A program made the position numbers and the translations under genes. Shown here one piece after another: positions 44,856 to 54,105 of a stretch of DNA of 64,000 nt. Position 1 is the first letter of the stretch. Every line of letters begins with the position of its first letter. The notes beneath the pieces are model-generated. The model saw only the letters and a list, made by a program, of their open reading frames with translations, had not been told where the DNA came from and did not search any database. The DNA is from Methylosinus sp. H3A (lineage in GTDB: Bacteria > Pseudomonadota > Alphaproteobacteria > Rhizobiales > Beijerinckiaceae): NCBI RefSeq assembly GCF_015709455.1, contig NZ_JADNQW010000005.1, positions 3,678,001-3,742,000 of the forward strand, written 5' to 3'.

Positions 44856-45452
44856 TCAGGAAACGCGCGTCGCCTCGTAGGCCGGAACCTCGCGAGAGAA
44901 AGCGTCGAGCCAGGCGACGAGCGCGGGATGTTTCGCGCGCCAGGCGCCTTCGAAGCGCAGGTCCAGATAGCCGAGCGCGGCGGCGACGGCCACATGACCG
45001 ATCGTGACCGGGCCCGCCGGCGGATCGGCGTCGAGCGCTGCGAGGACGCGCTCCACCTTGCCGGTCTGCAGCGCGATCCAATCGGACGAACGCAAAGGCT
45101 CCGGCCGCGTCGCCTCGTAACGGATCAGCAGCGCCGCGTCATTGATCCCGTCGCCGAGCGATTGCAGCGTCAGCGCCGCGATGCGCGCGGCGGGATCGGC
45201 CGGAAAGAGCTTTCCGCCGCCGGCGAGAAGGTCGAAATATTCGCAGATCACGCGGCTGTCGTAGAGCGTCTCGCCACTGTCGAGAATCAGCGTCGGCACT
45301 TTGCCGAGTGGGTTCTGCTCGCGCAGCGTGTCGGCGGGATTGGTCGTGTCGGCGCCGACGAGCTCGAGGCCGGAGCCGAAGCCGAGCAGCTCGGCGACGA
45401 TGCGCGCTTTGCGGGCGTAGGGCGAGGCGGCGGAATAGCGTAGAATGGGCAT
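44856..45452 (-). CDS. Glutathione S-transferase family protein
   Basis: 198 residues from MPILRYSAASPYARKARIVAELLG. The thioredoxin-like N domain has the SPYARKAR active-site segment (Ser) and NPLGKVPTLILDSGETLYDSRVICEYFD, binding glutathione. The C domain is all-helical. Substrate unknown. It converges with dnaB and is divergent from the methyltransferase gene, 51 bases away. Confidence 0.9.
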   Translation of the reverse strand: MPILRYSAASPYARKARIVAELLGFGSGLELVGADTTNPADTLREQNPLGKVPTLILDSGETLYDSRVICEYFDLLAGGGKLFPADPAARIAALTLQSLGDGINDAALLIRYEATRPEPLRSSDWIALQTGKVERVLAALDADPPAGPVTIGHVAVAAALGYLDLRFEGAWRAKHPALVAWLDAFSREVPAYEATRVS

Positions 45453-45503
45453 TGGTTCCTTCCCGTCGAACAGGCGGTGGGCGAGCAATAGGACGTTACG
45501 CAG

Positions 45504-46163
45504 ATGACCGCCAGTCCCGAGCAGATCGCCGCCGGCCAAGCCGTCTATACGCCTGCCGTTCTCCGGCTCTATGACATGCTCGTCCTCGGCCTCTCCAACC
45601 GCTTCATCTGGAAATGTCCGACGCCGCGCCTGCGCGCGCTTTATGATCTCCACGCGTCGGGCAATCATCTCGACGTCGGAATCGGCACGGGATATTTCCT
45701 CGACCATTGTCGCTTTCCGGTCGCCGCGCCGCGCGTCGCGCTCATGGATTTGAACCCGGACGCGCTTCGCTTCGCGGCGGAGCGCATCGCGCGTTTTTCG
45801 CCGCAGACCTATCGCCGCAATGTTCTGGAGCCGATCGCTTTCGACGCGCCGAAATTCGATTCCGTCGGCGTCAATTATCTCTTGCATTGCCTTCCCGGCG
45901 CGATCACCGAAAAGGCCGTCGTCTTCGATCATCTGAAGGCGCTGACGAATGACGGCGCCGTCTTTTTCGGCTCGACCTTGCTGCAAGGCGGCGTCGAGCG
46001 CTCCGCCGCCGCGCGGCGGCTGATGGCGTTCTACAATCGCAAGGGCGTGTTCTCGAACAGGGCCGACGATTTCGACGGTCTGCGCTATGCGCTCGAGCGG
46101 CGCTTTCGCAATGTCGAGATCGACATTGTCGGCTGCGCCGCCCTCTTCATCGCGCGCGATTGA
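45504..46163 (+). CDS. Class I SAM-dependent methyltransferase
   Basis: 219 residues. Motif I LDVGIGTGYFLDHC (about 55-68), acidic MDLNPDALRFAAERI (motif II) and FDSVGVNYLLHCLPG (motif IV region). Resembles small-molecule methyltransferases of bacterial secondary metabolism. Substrate unknown; the divergent GST offers no clear hint. Confidence 0.8.
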   Translation: MTASPEQIAAGQAVYTPAVLRLYDMLVLGLSNRFIWKCPTPRLRALYDLHASGNHLDVGIGTGYFLDHCRFPVAAPRVALMDLNPDALRFAAERIARFSPQTYRRNVLEPIAFDAPKFDSVGVNYLLHCLPGAITEKAVVFDHLKALTNDGAVFFGSTLLQGGVERSAAARRLMAFYNRKGVFSNRADDFDGLRYALERRFRNVEIDIVGCAALFIARD

Positions 46164-46199
46164 ATGGACGCGCGAGCCTCGCGGCTCGCGCGCGCCGGC

Positions 46200-46535
46200 T
46201 CACTCGTAGATCGCGCTCAGCACCACATGGAATTTGGCGACGCTATTGCCGATATTCTTGATCTCGTAATGGATCTCGGTCTCGTCCTTGGTGTCGACGG
46301 TCTGTGACTGCGGGTTCGGCTTGATCTCCGTCACCGTGTAATGACGCCAAACGCGCGTCACCTCGAGCGACGTGTCCTGCGTGAAGCCGCTAGCGGTGCT
46401 GCCGGTGGCGAAGGGCACGGCCTGCGCATCCCACACCGCGTTGAAGGGCGAGGCGTTGTTCCACCAGCCATGAACCGTCGCGCCAGGCGCGAGGGTATGC
46501 TCGGTCTTCGTATCGATGAAAAGCACTTTCGACAT
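46200..46535 (-). CDS. Hypothetical protein
   Basis: 111 residues from MSKVLFIDTKTEH, chosen because AAGGAG lies 8 bases upstream. Soluble, beta-rich appearance, no signal peptide, no Cys. HGWWNNASPFNAVWDAQAVPF and ETEIHYEIKNIGNSVAKFHVVLSAIYE are notable segments; the latter resembles a beta-sandwich edge. No family recognised. Confidence 0.6.
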   Translation of the reverse strand: MSKVLFIDTKTEHTLAPGATVHGWWNNASPFNAVWDAQAVPFATGSTASGFTQDTSLEVTRVWRHYTVTEIKPNPQSQTVDTKDETEIHYEIKNIGNSVAKFHVVLSAIYE

Positions 46536-46641
46536 TTTCAATCTCCTTTTGTGAAACCGCCGCGTGAAAGAAATGCGATCGGATGCAGAGGAGATTAGGC
46601 GCAGCGCTCGCATGAGGCTGTGCGCGCCGACACAGGGGCGT

Positions 46642-47199
46642 TCAGCGCGCTTCGCCGTAGACGGCCGAGAGCGGAAAGGAGAGACCGGGCGGGTCGAGCT
46701 GTATATCGCCCTCGCGAATGACGCGCGTCAGTATATCGCCGCCCTGCCCGCGGCGATGATGGATGACGAGCGGCGAATCTGGATCGAAGATGAGATAATG
46801 CGCGACGCTCGCGATGCGGAAATATCCCTCGAGCTTGCCGAGAACGTCATTGCGTCCGGTGGATGGCGACAGCACTTCGACAACGACGAGCGGGCTTTCG
46901 ACGAGCAGCGCGTCTGGCGGAAGCTCGGGACCGCAATAAAGCTGCGCATCGGGCTCGAAGACGGTGGCGGCGTCGACGCGCACGGCGACTCCGTCCGGGA
47001 GAACATGGCAAGGCGCCCCGGCCCGGCGGACGGCGTCCTGCAAGGCGAGCGCAGCAGCGAGCTTCGCCTTCGCATGGGCGACGCGCTCCGACGCCTGAGC
47101 GAAGACTTCGCCGTCGACGAGCTCATAGCGGCCGGGCCGACCTTCGGCCCAGACGACGAACTCCTCGGCTGTCATCTTCGTCTTCGGCAGCGCGTTCAT
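46642..47199 (-). CDS. Uma2 family protein (DUF820, PD-(D/E)XK nuclease fold)
   Basis: 185 residues from MNALPKTKMTAEEFVVW. Family features: YELVDGEVF, PDGVAVRVDAATVFEPDAQLYCG and VVVEVLSPSTGRNDVLGKLEGYFRIASVAHYLIFDPD. The E-V-L-S and K residues fit the putative nuclease core. Members are abundant in cyanobacteria and scattered in others; activity unproven. The dispersed repeat and a perfect palindrome lie just upstream of its start. Confidence 0.87.
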   Translation of the reverse strand: MNALPKTKMTAEEFVVWAEGRPGRYELVDGEVFAQASERVAHAKAKLAAALALQDAVRRAGAPCHVLPDGVAVRVDAATVFEPDAQLYCGPELPPDALLVESPLVVVEVLSPSTGRNDVLGKLEGYFRIASVAHYLIFDPDSPLVIHHRRGQGGDILTRVIREGDIQLDPPGLSFPLSAVYGEAR

Positions 47200-47214
47200 G
47201 AGACCGATCCTAGC

Positions 47215-47254
47215 GCGTTTCCAGCCGAAGGGAACACCGGTTCGGCGTTGGAAA
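47215..47254. repeat. Dispersed palindromic element, copy 2
   Basis: Inverted relative of the 36162-36203 element, also preceded by ATCCTAG. Internal pairing TTCCA-CCGAA with TTCGG-TTGGAA makes a hairpin. It lies 15 bases upstream of the Uma2 gene start, on the side of its promoter. Confidence 0.65.
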
Positions 47255-47275
47255 GGCGCCAAAACAAAAGCCTAG

Positions 47276-47314
47276 AGAGTCATTCCGTGTTTCAATGAAA
47301 CACGGAATGACTCT
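47276..47314. repeat. Perfect 39-bp palindrome
   Basis: Arm AGAGTCATTCCGTGTTTCA (47276-47294), one central A, arm TGAAACACGGAATGACTCT (47296-47314): 19 perfect base pairs with no loop to speak of. It lies 33 bases after the GST stop codon at 47348. On the minus strand the hairpin is followed by T-rich CTTTTGTTTT, so it can also act as terminator for that gene. The sequence is less GC-rich than the surroundings. Confidence 0.9.
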
Positions 47315-47347
47315 ATCCCAATTTCGCCCCTCGCGCCATTCGGCGTC

Positions 47348-47983
47348 TCAGCCTTTCAGATCGTCGAAGGGCACCATCACATGCTGGCGATAGGCGGGCC
47401 GTTCGCAAAGGCGCGCATGCCAAGCCTCGACATTGGGAAGCGAGGGCCGCTCTATGTCGAGCGCGAAATAGCGAAACAAAGTCGTTCCGGCGGGGATATC
47501 CGCGAGGGTGAGATCGTCGCCGGCGAGGAAAGGGCGATCCGCGAGCCAGCTATCGAGAAATTGATAATGCTGCGCGCAACGCGTGACGGCGGCGCGGATC
47601 GCCGGCCAATCGCGCTTGTCTTCCGGCGTGCGGTAATAGGCCACGAAAACGCCGTCGACGAAGGCCGGCTGCAACGACGATTGCGCCCAGTCCATCCAGC
47701 GATCGAGATGAGAGCGCGCGGCCGGATCGGACGGCCAGAATGCTTCGCCGCCATGGCGCGCGGCCAGATAGCGCAAGATTGCATGAGACTCCCAGACGAC
47801 GACGCCCTCGTCGTCGATGACCGGAATGCGGCCATGCGGATTGCGCGCGCGAAATTGCGGATCGTCGAGGCCGCCGAAGGCGCCGCCGAGCGGCACATGG
47901 GCGTGATCGAGCCCGAGCTCGCCGACGAGCCACATGACTTTCTGCACATTGAAGGAGTTGCGCCGTCCCCAGATCGTGAGCAT
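47348..47983 (-). CDS. Glutathione S-transferase
   Basis: 211 residues. N-terminal thioredoxin-like domain MLTIWGRRNSFNVQKVMWLVGELGL with the RRNSFNVQK active-site region (Ser) and NPHGRIPVIDDEGVVVWESHAILRYLA for glutathione binding. The helical C domain has LDSWLADRPFLAGDDLTLADIPAGTTLFRY, the N-capping box of GSTs. Not closely similar to the GST at 44856. Substrate unknown. Confidence 0.92.
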   Translation of the reverse strand: MLTIWGRRNSFNVQKVMWLVGELGLDHAHVPLGGAFGGLDDPQFRARNPHGRIPVIDDEGVVVWESHAILRYLAARHGGEAFWPSDPAARSHLDRWMDWAQSSLQPAFVDGVFVAYYRTPEDKRDWPAIRAAVTRCAQHYQFLDSWLADRPFLAGDDLTLADIPAGTTLFRYFALDIERPSLPNVEAWHARLCERPAYRQHVMVPFDDLKG

Positions 47984-48143
47984 GCGTTTTTCCCCCTCTT
48001 GGACAAGCTGCGTGACGAGACGAGTCTAGACGGATGCGCGCGCGAGCGCCATTGACGCCGGGTTGCGTTTGTCGAAGGGCCGAGGCGGCGATCGGACGCA
48101 GCGCAAAAAAAATCGGAGCGCGCCCCCGCGCGAAAATTCCATG

Positions 48144-48186
48144 AAAAAACACCGCGTTTCGCCGAAACTCGATCTCGGCGAAACGC
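48144..48186 (-). terminator. Intrinsic terminator of gyrA
   Basis: On the minus strand a 12-bp perfect stem GCGTTTCGCCGA/TCGGCGAAACGC with a 9-base loop is followed by GGT GTTTTTT, 23 bases after the gyrA stop. Confidence 0.88.
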
Positions 48187-48208
48187 TGTCGTCGACGAAA
48201 TCCGAGGC

Positions 48209-50950
48209 TCAGCCCGCCTCGGGGCCCGCCTCTTCCTCCGCCTCGCCCGCATCGGCCAAATGCTCGACCGAGACGACGCGCTCGCCCTCCGCCGTGTCGA
48301 AGACGATGACGCCCTGCGTGCCGCGGCCGGCGATGCGTATGCCCTCCACCGGGCAGCGGATGAGCTGACCGCCGTCGGTCACCAGCATGATCTCGTCGCC
48401 CCGGCCCACGGGGAAGGAGGCGACGAGCTTGCCGTTGCGGGCGTTCACCGCCATGGCGACGATGCCTTTGCCGCCGCGTCCGGTGATGCGATATTCGAAG
48501 GAGGAGCTGCGCTTGCCATAGCCGTTCTCGGAGACGGTCAGGATGATCTGCTCCGCCTGCTCCATCTCGCGGAAGCGCGCTTCCGTCAGCTCGATCGCGG
48601 TCGAGGCCTCCTCAGTCTCCGCCGCGCCCTCCTCCGCGCCTTCCGCTCCCGCATTGCGTCGCTGAGCGGCGGCGCGCTTGAGATAGGCCGCGCGCTCGTC
48701 GCCGACCGCCTCGAAGTGGCGCAGGACCGACATCGATATCACGCGATCGTCGTCGGCGAGCGCGATGCCGCGCACGCCCATGGAGGTGCGCCCTTGGAAG
48801 ACGCGCACATCGCTCACCGGGAAGCGGATGCACTGCCCCTCGCGCGTCGTCAGCAGAATATCCTCCTGCTCCGCCGCGGTGGCGACATCGACGATGGCCT
48901 CGCCTTCGTCGAGCTTCATGGCGATGATGCCGGAGCGGCGCACGTCGGAGAAATCCGAGAGCTTGTTGCGCCGCACCGTGCCGCCCGTCGTCGCGAATAT
49001 GGCGTCGAGCGTCGCCCAGCTCGACACGTCCTCCGGCAGCGGCATGATGGTGGTGATGCGCTCCCCCTGCTCGAGCGGCAGAAGATTGACCAGCGCCTTG
49101 CCACGCGCCTGCGGAGCCGCCAGCGGCAGACGCCACACTTTCTCTTTGTAGGCGCGGCCGAGCGAGGAGAAGAACAGCACCGGCGTATGCGTCGAGGCGA
49201 CGAAGAGGCGCTGGACGAAATCTTCTTCCTTCGTCTGCATGCCGGAGCGACCCTTGCCGCCGCGCCGCTGCGCGCGATAGGTCGAGAGCGGCACGCGCTT
49301 GATGTAGCCGGCGTGCGAGACCGTGACGACCATGTCCTCTCGCGCGATCAGATCCTCGTCCTCGACGTCGCCGTCTCCATCGACGATCTGCGTGCGGCGG
49401 GGCGTCGAATATTGCTCCTTGACCGCGATCATCTCGTCCTTGACGATCCCGAACAGTTTTTCGCGCGAGCGCAAAATCTCGAGATATTCGGCGATCTCGA
49501 CGGCGAGCTTGTTCAGCGCCTCGGCGATCTCCTCGCGGCCGAGAGCGGTGAGGCGCTGCAGGCGCAGTTCCAGTATGGCGCGCGCCTGCGCCTCGGAAAG
49601 GCGGATCGCGCCATCCTCGGAGAGCACATGCCGCGGATCGGCGATCAGCGCGACGAGCGGCGCCATGTCCTTGGCCGGCCATTCGCGCTCCATCAGCGCC
49701 TCGCGCGCCGTGGCGGCGTCGGCCGAGGTGCGGATGAGGCGGATGACCTCGTCGATATTGGCGACGGCGATAGCGAGGCCGACCTGCAGATGCGCCGCGT
49801 CGCGCGCCTTGGCGAGGCGGAATTTCGTGCGCCGCGTGACGACCGTCTCACGGAAATCGACGAAGGCGACGAGCACGTCCTTCAGCGTCAGCAGCTCCGG
49901 CCGGCCGCCATTGAGCGCGATCATATTGACCGGGAAGCTCGATTGCAGAGCCGTATGGCGCCAGAGCTGGTTCAGCACCACATCCGCCACCGCGTCGCGC
50001 TTCAGCTCGACGACGATGCGCATGCCTTGGCGATCGGATTCGTCCCGGAGATCGGAAATGCCTTCGATCTTCTTCTCCCGGACGAGCTCGGCGATGCGCT
50101 CGATCAGCGCAGCCTTGTTCACCTGATAGGGAATCTCGGTGAAGATGAGCGCCTCGCGCTCCTTGCGCAAAGTCTCGATCTCGGCCTTGGCGCGCATGAT
50201 GATCGAGCCGCGCCCGGTCGAATAGGCGTTGCGAATGCCGCCGCGCCCCAGAATCGTCGCCGCCGTGGGGAAATCCGGGCCGGGCACGATCTCCATCAGC
50301 TCAGCGACGGTCATGTCGGGCCGGTCGATCAGCGCGATGGCGGCGTCGATCACTTCGCCGAGATTGTGCGGCGGAATATTCGTCGCCATGCCGACGGCGA
50401 TGCCGCCGGCGCCATTGACGAGCAGATTGGGGAAGCGCGCCGGAAGGACGGTCGGCTCCATCTCCTTGTCGTCATAATTCGGCTTGAAATCGACGGAGCC
50501 TTCATCGAGGTTCTCGAGCAGCGCCAGCGCCGGCTTGGCGAGGCGCGACTCGGTGTAACGCATGGCCGCCGGCGGGTCGTTGTCGACGGAGCCGAAATTG
50601 CCCTGCCCGTCGATGAGCGGCAGCCGCATCGAGAAGGGCTGCGCCATACGCACCAGCGCGTCATAGATCGCGGCGTCGCCATGCGGGTGATATTTACCCA
50701 TGACGTCGCCGACGATGCGCGCCGATTTCACGTAAGGCTTATCGGGCGTATGGCCGTTCTCGTGCATGGAGAACATGATGCGCCGATGCACGGGCTTCAG
50801 ACCGTCGCGCACATCCGGCAGAGCGCGGCTCACGATCACGCTCATCGCGTAATCGAGATAGCTGCGCTTCATCTCGTCGGCGATCGAAACCGGGCGAATA
50901 TCGGAGCCGGGCGGGGTCGGTCCAGTGTCGTCTGTGTCGTTCTCGGCCAA
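48209..50950 (-). CDS. gyrA: DNA gyrase subunit A
   Basis: Breaks and reseals DNA during negative supercoiling. 913 residues. Catalytic Tyr132 ([10 protein letters not shown]), quinolone-pocket helix [21 protein letters not shown] with Ala93 at the E. coli Ser83 position and Asp97 at the Asp87 position. The gyrase-specific GyrA box QRRGGKG (near residue 563) separates it from ParC. The C-terminal pinwheel ends in an acidic tail (EEEAGPEAG). Normal length; an inserted Glu/Ala-rich stretch ([14 protein letters not shown]) lies in the C-terminal domain. Confidence 0.97.
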   Translation of the reverse strand: MAENDTDDTGPTPPGSDIRPVSIADEMKRSYLDYAMSVIVSRALPDVRDGLKPVHRRIMFSMHENGHTPDKPYVKSARIVGDVMGKYHPHGDAAIYDALVRMAQPFSMRLPLIDGQGNFGSVDNDPPAAMRYTESRLAKPALALLENLDEGSVDFKPNYDDKEMEPTVLPARFPNLLVNGAGGIAVGMATNIPPHNLGEVIDAAIALIDRPDMTVAELMEIVPGPDFPTAATILGRGGIRNAYSTGRGSIIMRAKAEIETLRKEREALIFTEIPYQVNKAALIERIAELVREKKIEGISDLRDESDRQGMRIVVELKRDAVADVVLNQLWRHTALQSSFPVNMIALNGGRPELLTLKDVLVAFVDFRETVVTRRTKFRLAKARDAAHLQVGLAIAVANIDEVIRLIRTSADAATAREALMEREWPAKDMAPLVALIADPRHVLSEDGAIRLSEAQARAILELRLQRLTALGREEIAEALNKLAVEIAEYLEILRSREKLFGIVKDEMIAVKEQYSTPRRTQIVDGDGDVEDEDLIAREDMVVTVSHAGYIKRVPLSTYRAQRRGGKGRSGMQTKEEDFVQRLFVASTHTPVLFFSSLGRAYKEKVWRLPLAAPQARGKALVNLLPLEQGERITTIMPLPEDVSSWATLDAIFATTGGTVRRNKLSDFSDVRRSGIIAMKLDEGEAIVDVATAAEQEDILLTTREGQCIRFPVSDVRVFQGRTSMGVRGIALADDDRVISMSVLRHFEAVGDERAAYLKRAAAQRRNAGAEGAEEGAAETEEASTAIELTEARFREMEQAEQIILTVSENGYGKRSSSFEYRITGRGGKGIVAMAVNARNGKLVASFPVGRGDEIMLVTDGGQLIRCPVEGIRIAGRGTQGVIVFDTAEGERVVSVEHLADAGEAEEEAGPEAG

Positions 50951-51340
50951 TGGCTCGCCAATCCGATGGATCGTCCAGCGCCCGCCGCGGCGAAAACCTG
51001 CCGCGGCGCTTCAGCGCCGGCTCTGTGGAGTGAGCGTCGTCTCATCGTCGACCCGTCTCGCCGACGAAGGTGAGGCGAGTTGTAGATTCGCCGCTCGAGA
51101 GAGAGGCGGGCCGCGGAGGTCGCGCTCGCAGGACGTTTCGAACGAGGCGCGCCGGACAGGAGCCTTTCAGCAGCCGTCGACAACGCTCGAAACCGCCTTT
51201 TTCCTATAGGCGATTCTTGTCTGCGACGCCAGTTTGCCCGGGCCTGCCGCCCCGCGGTTCCTCTCGGAGAAACACGGGTTTAGAAAAGTTCTTCAAATCA
51301 TTTCCGATTCATTTTCGTTCCAATTGGTTTCGCTGCGGCG
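50951..51340. other. 390-bp gap upstream of gyrA, no gene seen
   Basis: Contains the gyrA leader and, further up, an AT-rich stretch at about 51275-51330 that may hold a promoter. No convincing -35/-10 pair, tRNA or repeat found. Confidence 0.55.
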
Positions 51341-52492
51341 TCAGCTCTGCGCCGCGCGCAGCCGCCGCCGGGCGTTCATGACGATCGTCCGGGCGCTGGC
51401 GTCGCCGGGCTCGAGCAGCTCGGGCCCATCCTCCTCGCTCGCCTCCCAAGCGTCGGCCCCTCTGGCGTCCGTCCCTCTGCCCCTCGCCTCCGTCTCGACG
51501 AGGGCGATCACGCGACTGGGCTGGGGCGCGGCCGGCCCGCCTGTCGCTTTCGCGCCGCTGATTCGCGCACGCAACGCGGCCGCGACTTCCGTCCAATCCA
51601 ATGTCTTCGGCTTTTTCGGCGCGTCTTTCGGCGTCGCGGCGGTCGCCTGCGACGGGCGCTCCGCCGTCTTCCCACGGAGCGCGGCGATCTTGGCGCGAAT
51701 GGGCTCGATGTTCGCGCGCGCGGCGGCGATCGCCGCGAGAAGCACGGCGAAACGGCCGGTCTGGGCCTTCCCGCCCTCCTCTTGGGAGTCGCGCTCCGCG
51801 GTCTTCGCCGGCTTGGGCTCGCTCTCGGCGGCGCGGGGCGCGGGCCCGCGCTTGACATATTTCATCGCCAGCAGCCCGACGAGCGCGAGGGCTGCGACGA
51901 GCGCCTGCCAGACGGCGAGCGGCGACTCGCTTTCTTCTTCCGACGGCGACGGCTCTTCCGCGCGTGGCGCCGGCGCGGCTTGCTCGGCGACAGGCGCCTC
52001 ACTCTGTTGTGATTCGCCCTTCGCTTCGACAACGGCCGGCGTCACAGCCTCCGGCGCTGGCTCCGTCGACGCTTCGGCCTTCGCCTCGACCGCGACGTCC
52101 GGCTCTCGAGCTTTGGCGATTTCTTCGACAGGCGCGCTCTCTATGATGGGAAACGGCTCGCGCAGGAAGACCGGAGCCGCGGGCGCCGGCTTCGCCGAAT
52201 CGATCGATGGCGTCGGCGCAGCGGCTGCGACCGTCGGAGCCTCGAGAGCTGCCGCCGGCGGACGTTCGGCCGGACGCGCCGCCTTTTCCGGCTTGGATGC
52301 GACGAGGGGCGCGAGCTTGACGACGATGTCGTCGAAACCTTTGCCATCGGGGGCGCCGAGTTCTTCTATGAGCGCTCCGCCGCCGTGCGAGCGACGCGAC
52401 TCGGCGACTGCGCATCCGATATCAGCGGCCGCGGCCGCCAGGATCAGGCCGCCGGCCAGTAGGCGCATAGATGGCGCGACATTCGATCTCAT
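51341..52492 (-). CDS. Hypothetical membrane-anchored protein, Ala/Pro/Glu-rich
   Basis: 383 residues from MRSNVAPSMRLLAGGLIL (the frame is open 18 codons further). N-terminal signal or lipoprotein-like segment (LLAGGLILAAAAADIGCAVAES, with a Cys near residue 27 that could be lipidated). A long Ala/Pro/Glu-rich stretch (about 60-195) is probably disordered. A second transmembrane helix (WQALVAALALVGLLAMKYV, about 200-218) precedes a basic, then acidic, tail. No family recognised. Confidence 0.6.
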   Translation of the reverse strand: MRSNVAPSMRLLAGGLILAAAAADIGCAVAESRRSHGGGALIEELGAPDGKGFDDIVVKLAPLVASKPEKAARPAERPPAAALEAPTVAAAAPTPSIDSAKPAPAAPVFLREPFPIIESAPVEEIAKAREPDVAVEAKAEASTEPAPEAVTPAVVEAKGESQQSEAPVAEQAAPAPRAEEPSPSEEESESPLAVWQALVAALALVGLLAMKYVKRGPAPRAAESEPKPAKTAERDSQEEGGKAQTGRFAVLLAAIAAARANIEPIRAKIAALRGKTAERPSQATAATPKDAPKKPKTLDWTEVAAALRARISGAKATGGPAAPQPSRVIALVETEARGRGTDARGADAWEASEEDGPELLEPGDASARTIVMNARRRLRAAQS

Positions 52493-52665
52493 CTGCGAGC
52501 TCCGCTGGACTGACGAGACTTCAGCTTGCCTCGCGGAGTTGAACAAAGCCTTAGCATTGCGATGAACGATCGGTTAACGCCCTTTTATGCGCGTCATTCA
52601 CCGCCGGTTCATTCCCATGCGCCAATGCTCGCGCCCTCGCTGCGCATTCCGATAGGAGGACACAA

Positions 52666-53025
52666 ATGAAATTCAGACTAGCTTTCGTCGCCGCGCTCGC
52701 GCTCGCCGGCGTCGAGGCGCCGGCGGCGATGGCCATGCCGGCCGCGCCGCTGACAGACGCAGCCGCCGCCGGCTCGCTCACGCAGGAGATCGGCGGACGC
52801 TGCGGCCCGGGCTGGCACGTCGATCCCTGGGGCCGCTGCGTGCCGCATCGTCGTCCGCCGCCGCCCGCCTATGGTCCGCGTCCTGGCTATCATCCGCCGC
52901 CGCCCGCTTACGGTCCGCGTCCAGGCTATCATCCGCCGCCGGCCTATGGTCCGCGTCCTGGCTTCCGTTGCGGCCCCGGCTTCCACGTCAATCAATGGGG
53001 TCGTTGCGCGCCGAATCACTGGTGA
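52666..53025 (+). CDS. Small exported protein with GCG_CRPN-like ends and YGPRPGYHPPP repeats
   Basis: 119 residues. Signal peptide about 1-22 (ends APAAMA). Two related Cys modules, RCGPGWHVDPWGRC (about 45-58) and RCGPGFHVNQWGRC (about 101-114), frame three tandem repeats of YGPRPGYHPPP. The modules resemble the GCG_CRPN family of small exported proteins with unknown function. AGGAGG lies 7 bases before the ATG. The repeats are also tandem at DNA level. Confidence 0.8.
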   Translation: MKFRLAFVAALALAGVEAPAAMAMPAAPLTDAAAAGSLTQEIGGRCGPGWHVDPWGRCVPHRRPPPPAYGPRPGYHPPPPAYGPRPGYHPPPAYGPRPGFRCGPGFHVNQWGRCAPNHW

Positions 53026-53163
53026 TCGAGCGCGGCGCGCCGAGAAGTGGAAGAACTCACCGAGTTCTCGCCGAGCGCCGCGCAAAGTCTTGCCGTTCGC
53101 CGACATGTCCTGTATGAGCGAGCCTTCTCACGTCGACGTCGAGCTTTCGGCGTCGACGTCCGG

Positions 53164-53237
53164 GGCCTCGTGGCGGAGTGGCTACGCAGAGGACTGCAAA
53201 TCCTTGTACGGGGGTTCGATTCCCTCCGAGGCCTCCA
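53164..53237 (+). tRNA. tRNA-Cys (GCA)
   Basis: Full cloverleaf: acceptor GGCCTCG/CGAGGCC, D-arm GCGGAGTGGCTACGC, anticodon stem-loop GAGGA-CTGCAAA-TCCTT with anticodon GCA, T-arm GGGGGTTCGATTCCCTC, discriminator U (T) as required for tRNA-Cys, and an encoded CCA at 53235-53237. Confidence 0.96.
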
Positions 53238-53261
53238 GTCTCCGCCCACGCGGCTCGAGGC

Positions 53262-53624
53262 TTAAAGACGCTCGGTGAGCAGACTTTTCTCCAGAGCGCC
53301 CAGTTTCTCCGGCAAATCGGCGACAGTATCCGCGAGAGCGGCGGCGAGCAGGCTCTCCGCCACCTCATGCTTGTATTCGTCGAACACCGTTTCCAGCGCA
53401 TCATAGGAATCGTCGACGATCGGCCGGGCGAGCGCGACGCCGGATCGGTCGTCGACCGATTTCGCGAGTCGATCGAAGCGCGCCCGCGTCGTCTCGGGCA
53501 GCATGGACAAAACCGCACGCTCATAGGCGCCGTCGAACATGTCCCGCAGCGCGAGCAGCGCGCGCATCAGCCGATAGAGCTCGATGACTTCGGGGCTATT
53601 GGACGCTCGGAAAAGTTGATCCAT
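53262..53624 (-). CDS. Hypothetical helical protein
   Basis: 120 residues from MDQLFRASNSPEVIELYRLMR, preceded by AGGA; the longer frame adds 21 unconvincing residues. Almost entirely alpha-helical, acidic, without signal or membrane segments. The ends contain ADTVADLPEKLGALEKSLLTERL, likely a helix pair. It converges with tRNA-Cys. No family recognised. Confidence 0.55.
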   Translation of the reverse strand: MDQLFRASNSPEVIELYRLMRALLALRDMFDGAYERAVLSMLPETTRARFDRLAKSVDDRSGVALARPIVDDSYDALETVFDEYKHEVAESLLAAALADTVADLPEKLGALEKSLLTERL

Positions 53625-53715
53625 CGGAAATCCTACTCTCTCGAATTCAATAATTTCGAGTTCAACCCGGTTCGGAGCGCTTGTCAAGGTTGTGCCGGAC
53701 GCCGGCGCTCGCGTA

Positions 53716-54054
53716 TCAGGGCGCAGTCGCGGGTCGATGATGGCGCCGCTTGATCGCGTCGATCTCCTCGAGCATCGCCTTCAAATCGGCGATCGCCTTC
53801 TCCTCCTTCGCCGTGAGCTCGCATTGCGGTTGAAAATGCGCGAGAAGGACGGCCAGCGCGTCGCCGATGCGGCCCAGCTGCTTGCCATAGCTGCCGACGT
53901 CGGAAAGCACATCCTCCTCGACCTGCGGGGCGCTCGAGCGCCCGAGATTTATGTTGATGAGCCCGAATTGACCGCCGTAGGGGCTAAAGACGGCAGTCCA
54001 GGGATTGATGGTCTGGGCGACGTCGCCCGAAAGGGGAAGCTTGAAATTTGGCAT
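53716..54054 (-). CDS. Conserved hypothetical protein
   Basis: 112 residues from MPNFKLPLSGDVAQTINPWTAVF. Well-spaced aromatic/Gly segment (FSPYGGQFGLININLGRSSAPQVEEDVLSDVGSYGKQLGRIGDAL) followed by a coiled-coil-like helix (KEEKAIADLKAMLEEIDAIKRRH). Appears to be a conserved alphaproteobacterial protein; function unknown. nhaA ends 51 bases upstream on the same strand. Confidence 0.65.
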   Translation of the reverse strand: MPNFKLPLSGDVAQTINPWTAVFSPYGGQFGLININLGRSSAPQVEEDVLSDVGSYGKQLGRIGDALAVLLAHFQPQCELTAKEEKAIADLKAMLEEIDAIKRRHHRPATAP

Positions 54055-54105
54055 GAGCCGACGCCTCGCGAAAAATGGGAGCAACGAAGACGTTTAACCT
54101 ATTTT

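Noticed and set aside
52666..53025. CRISPR-like direct repeats in the YGPRPGY region
   Set aside because: The repeats are codon-aligned in a reading frame with a signal peptide, have no spacers, and no cas genes are nearby.
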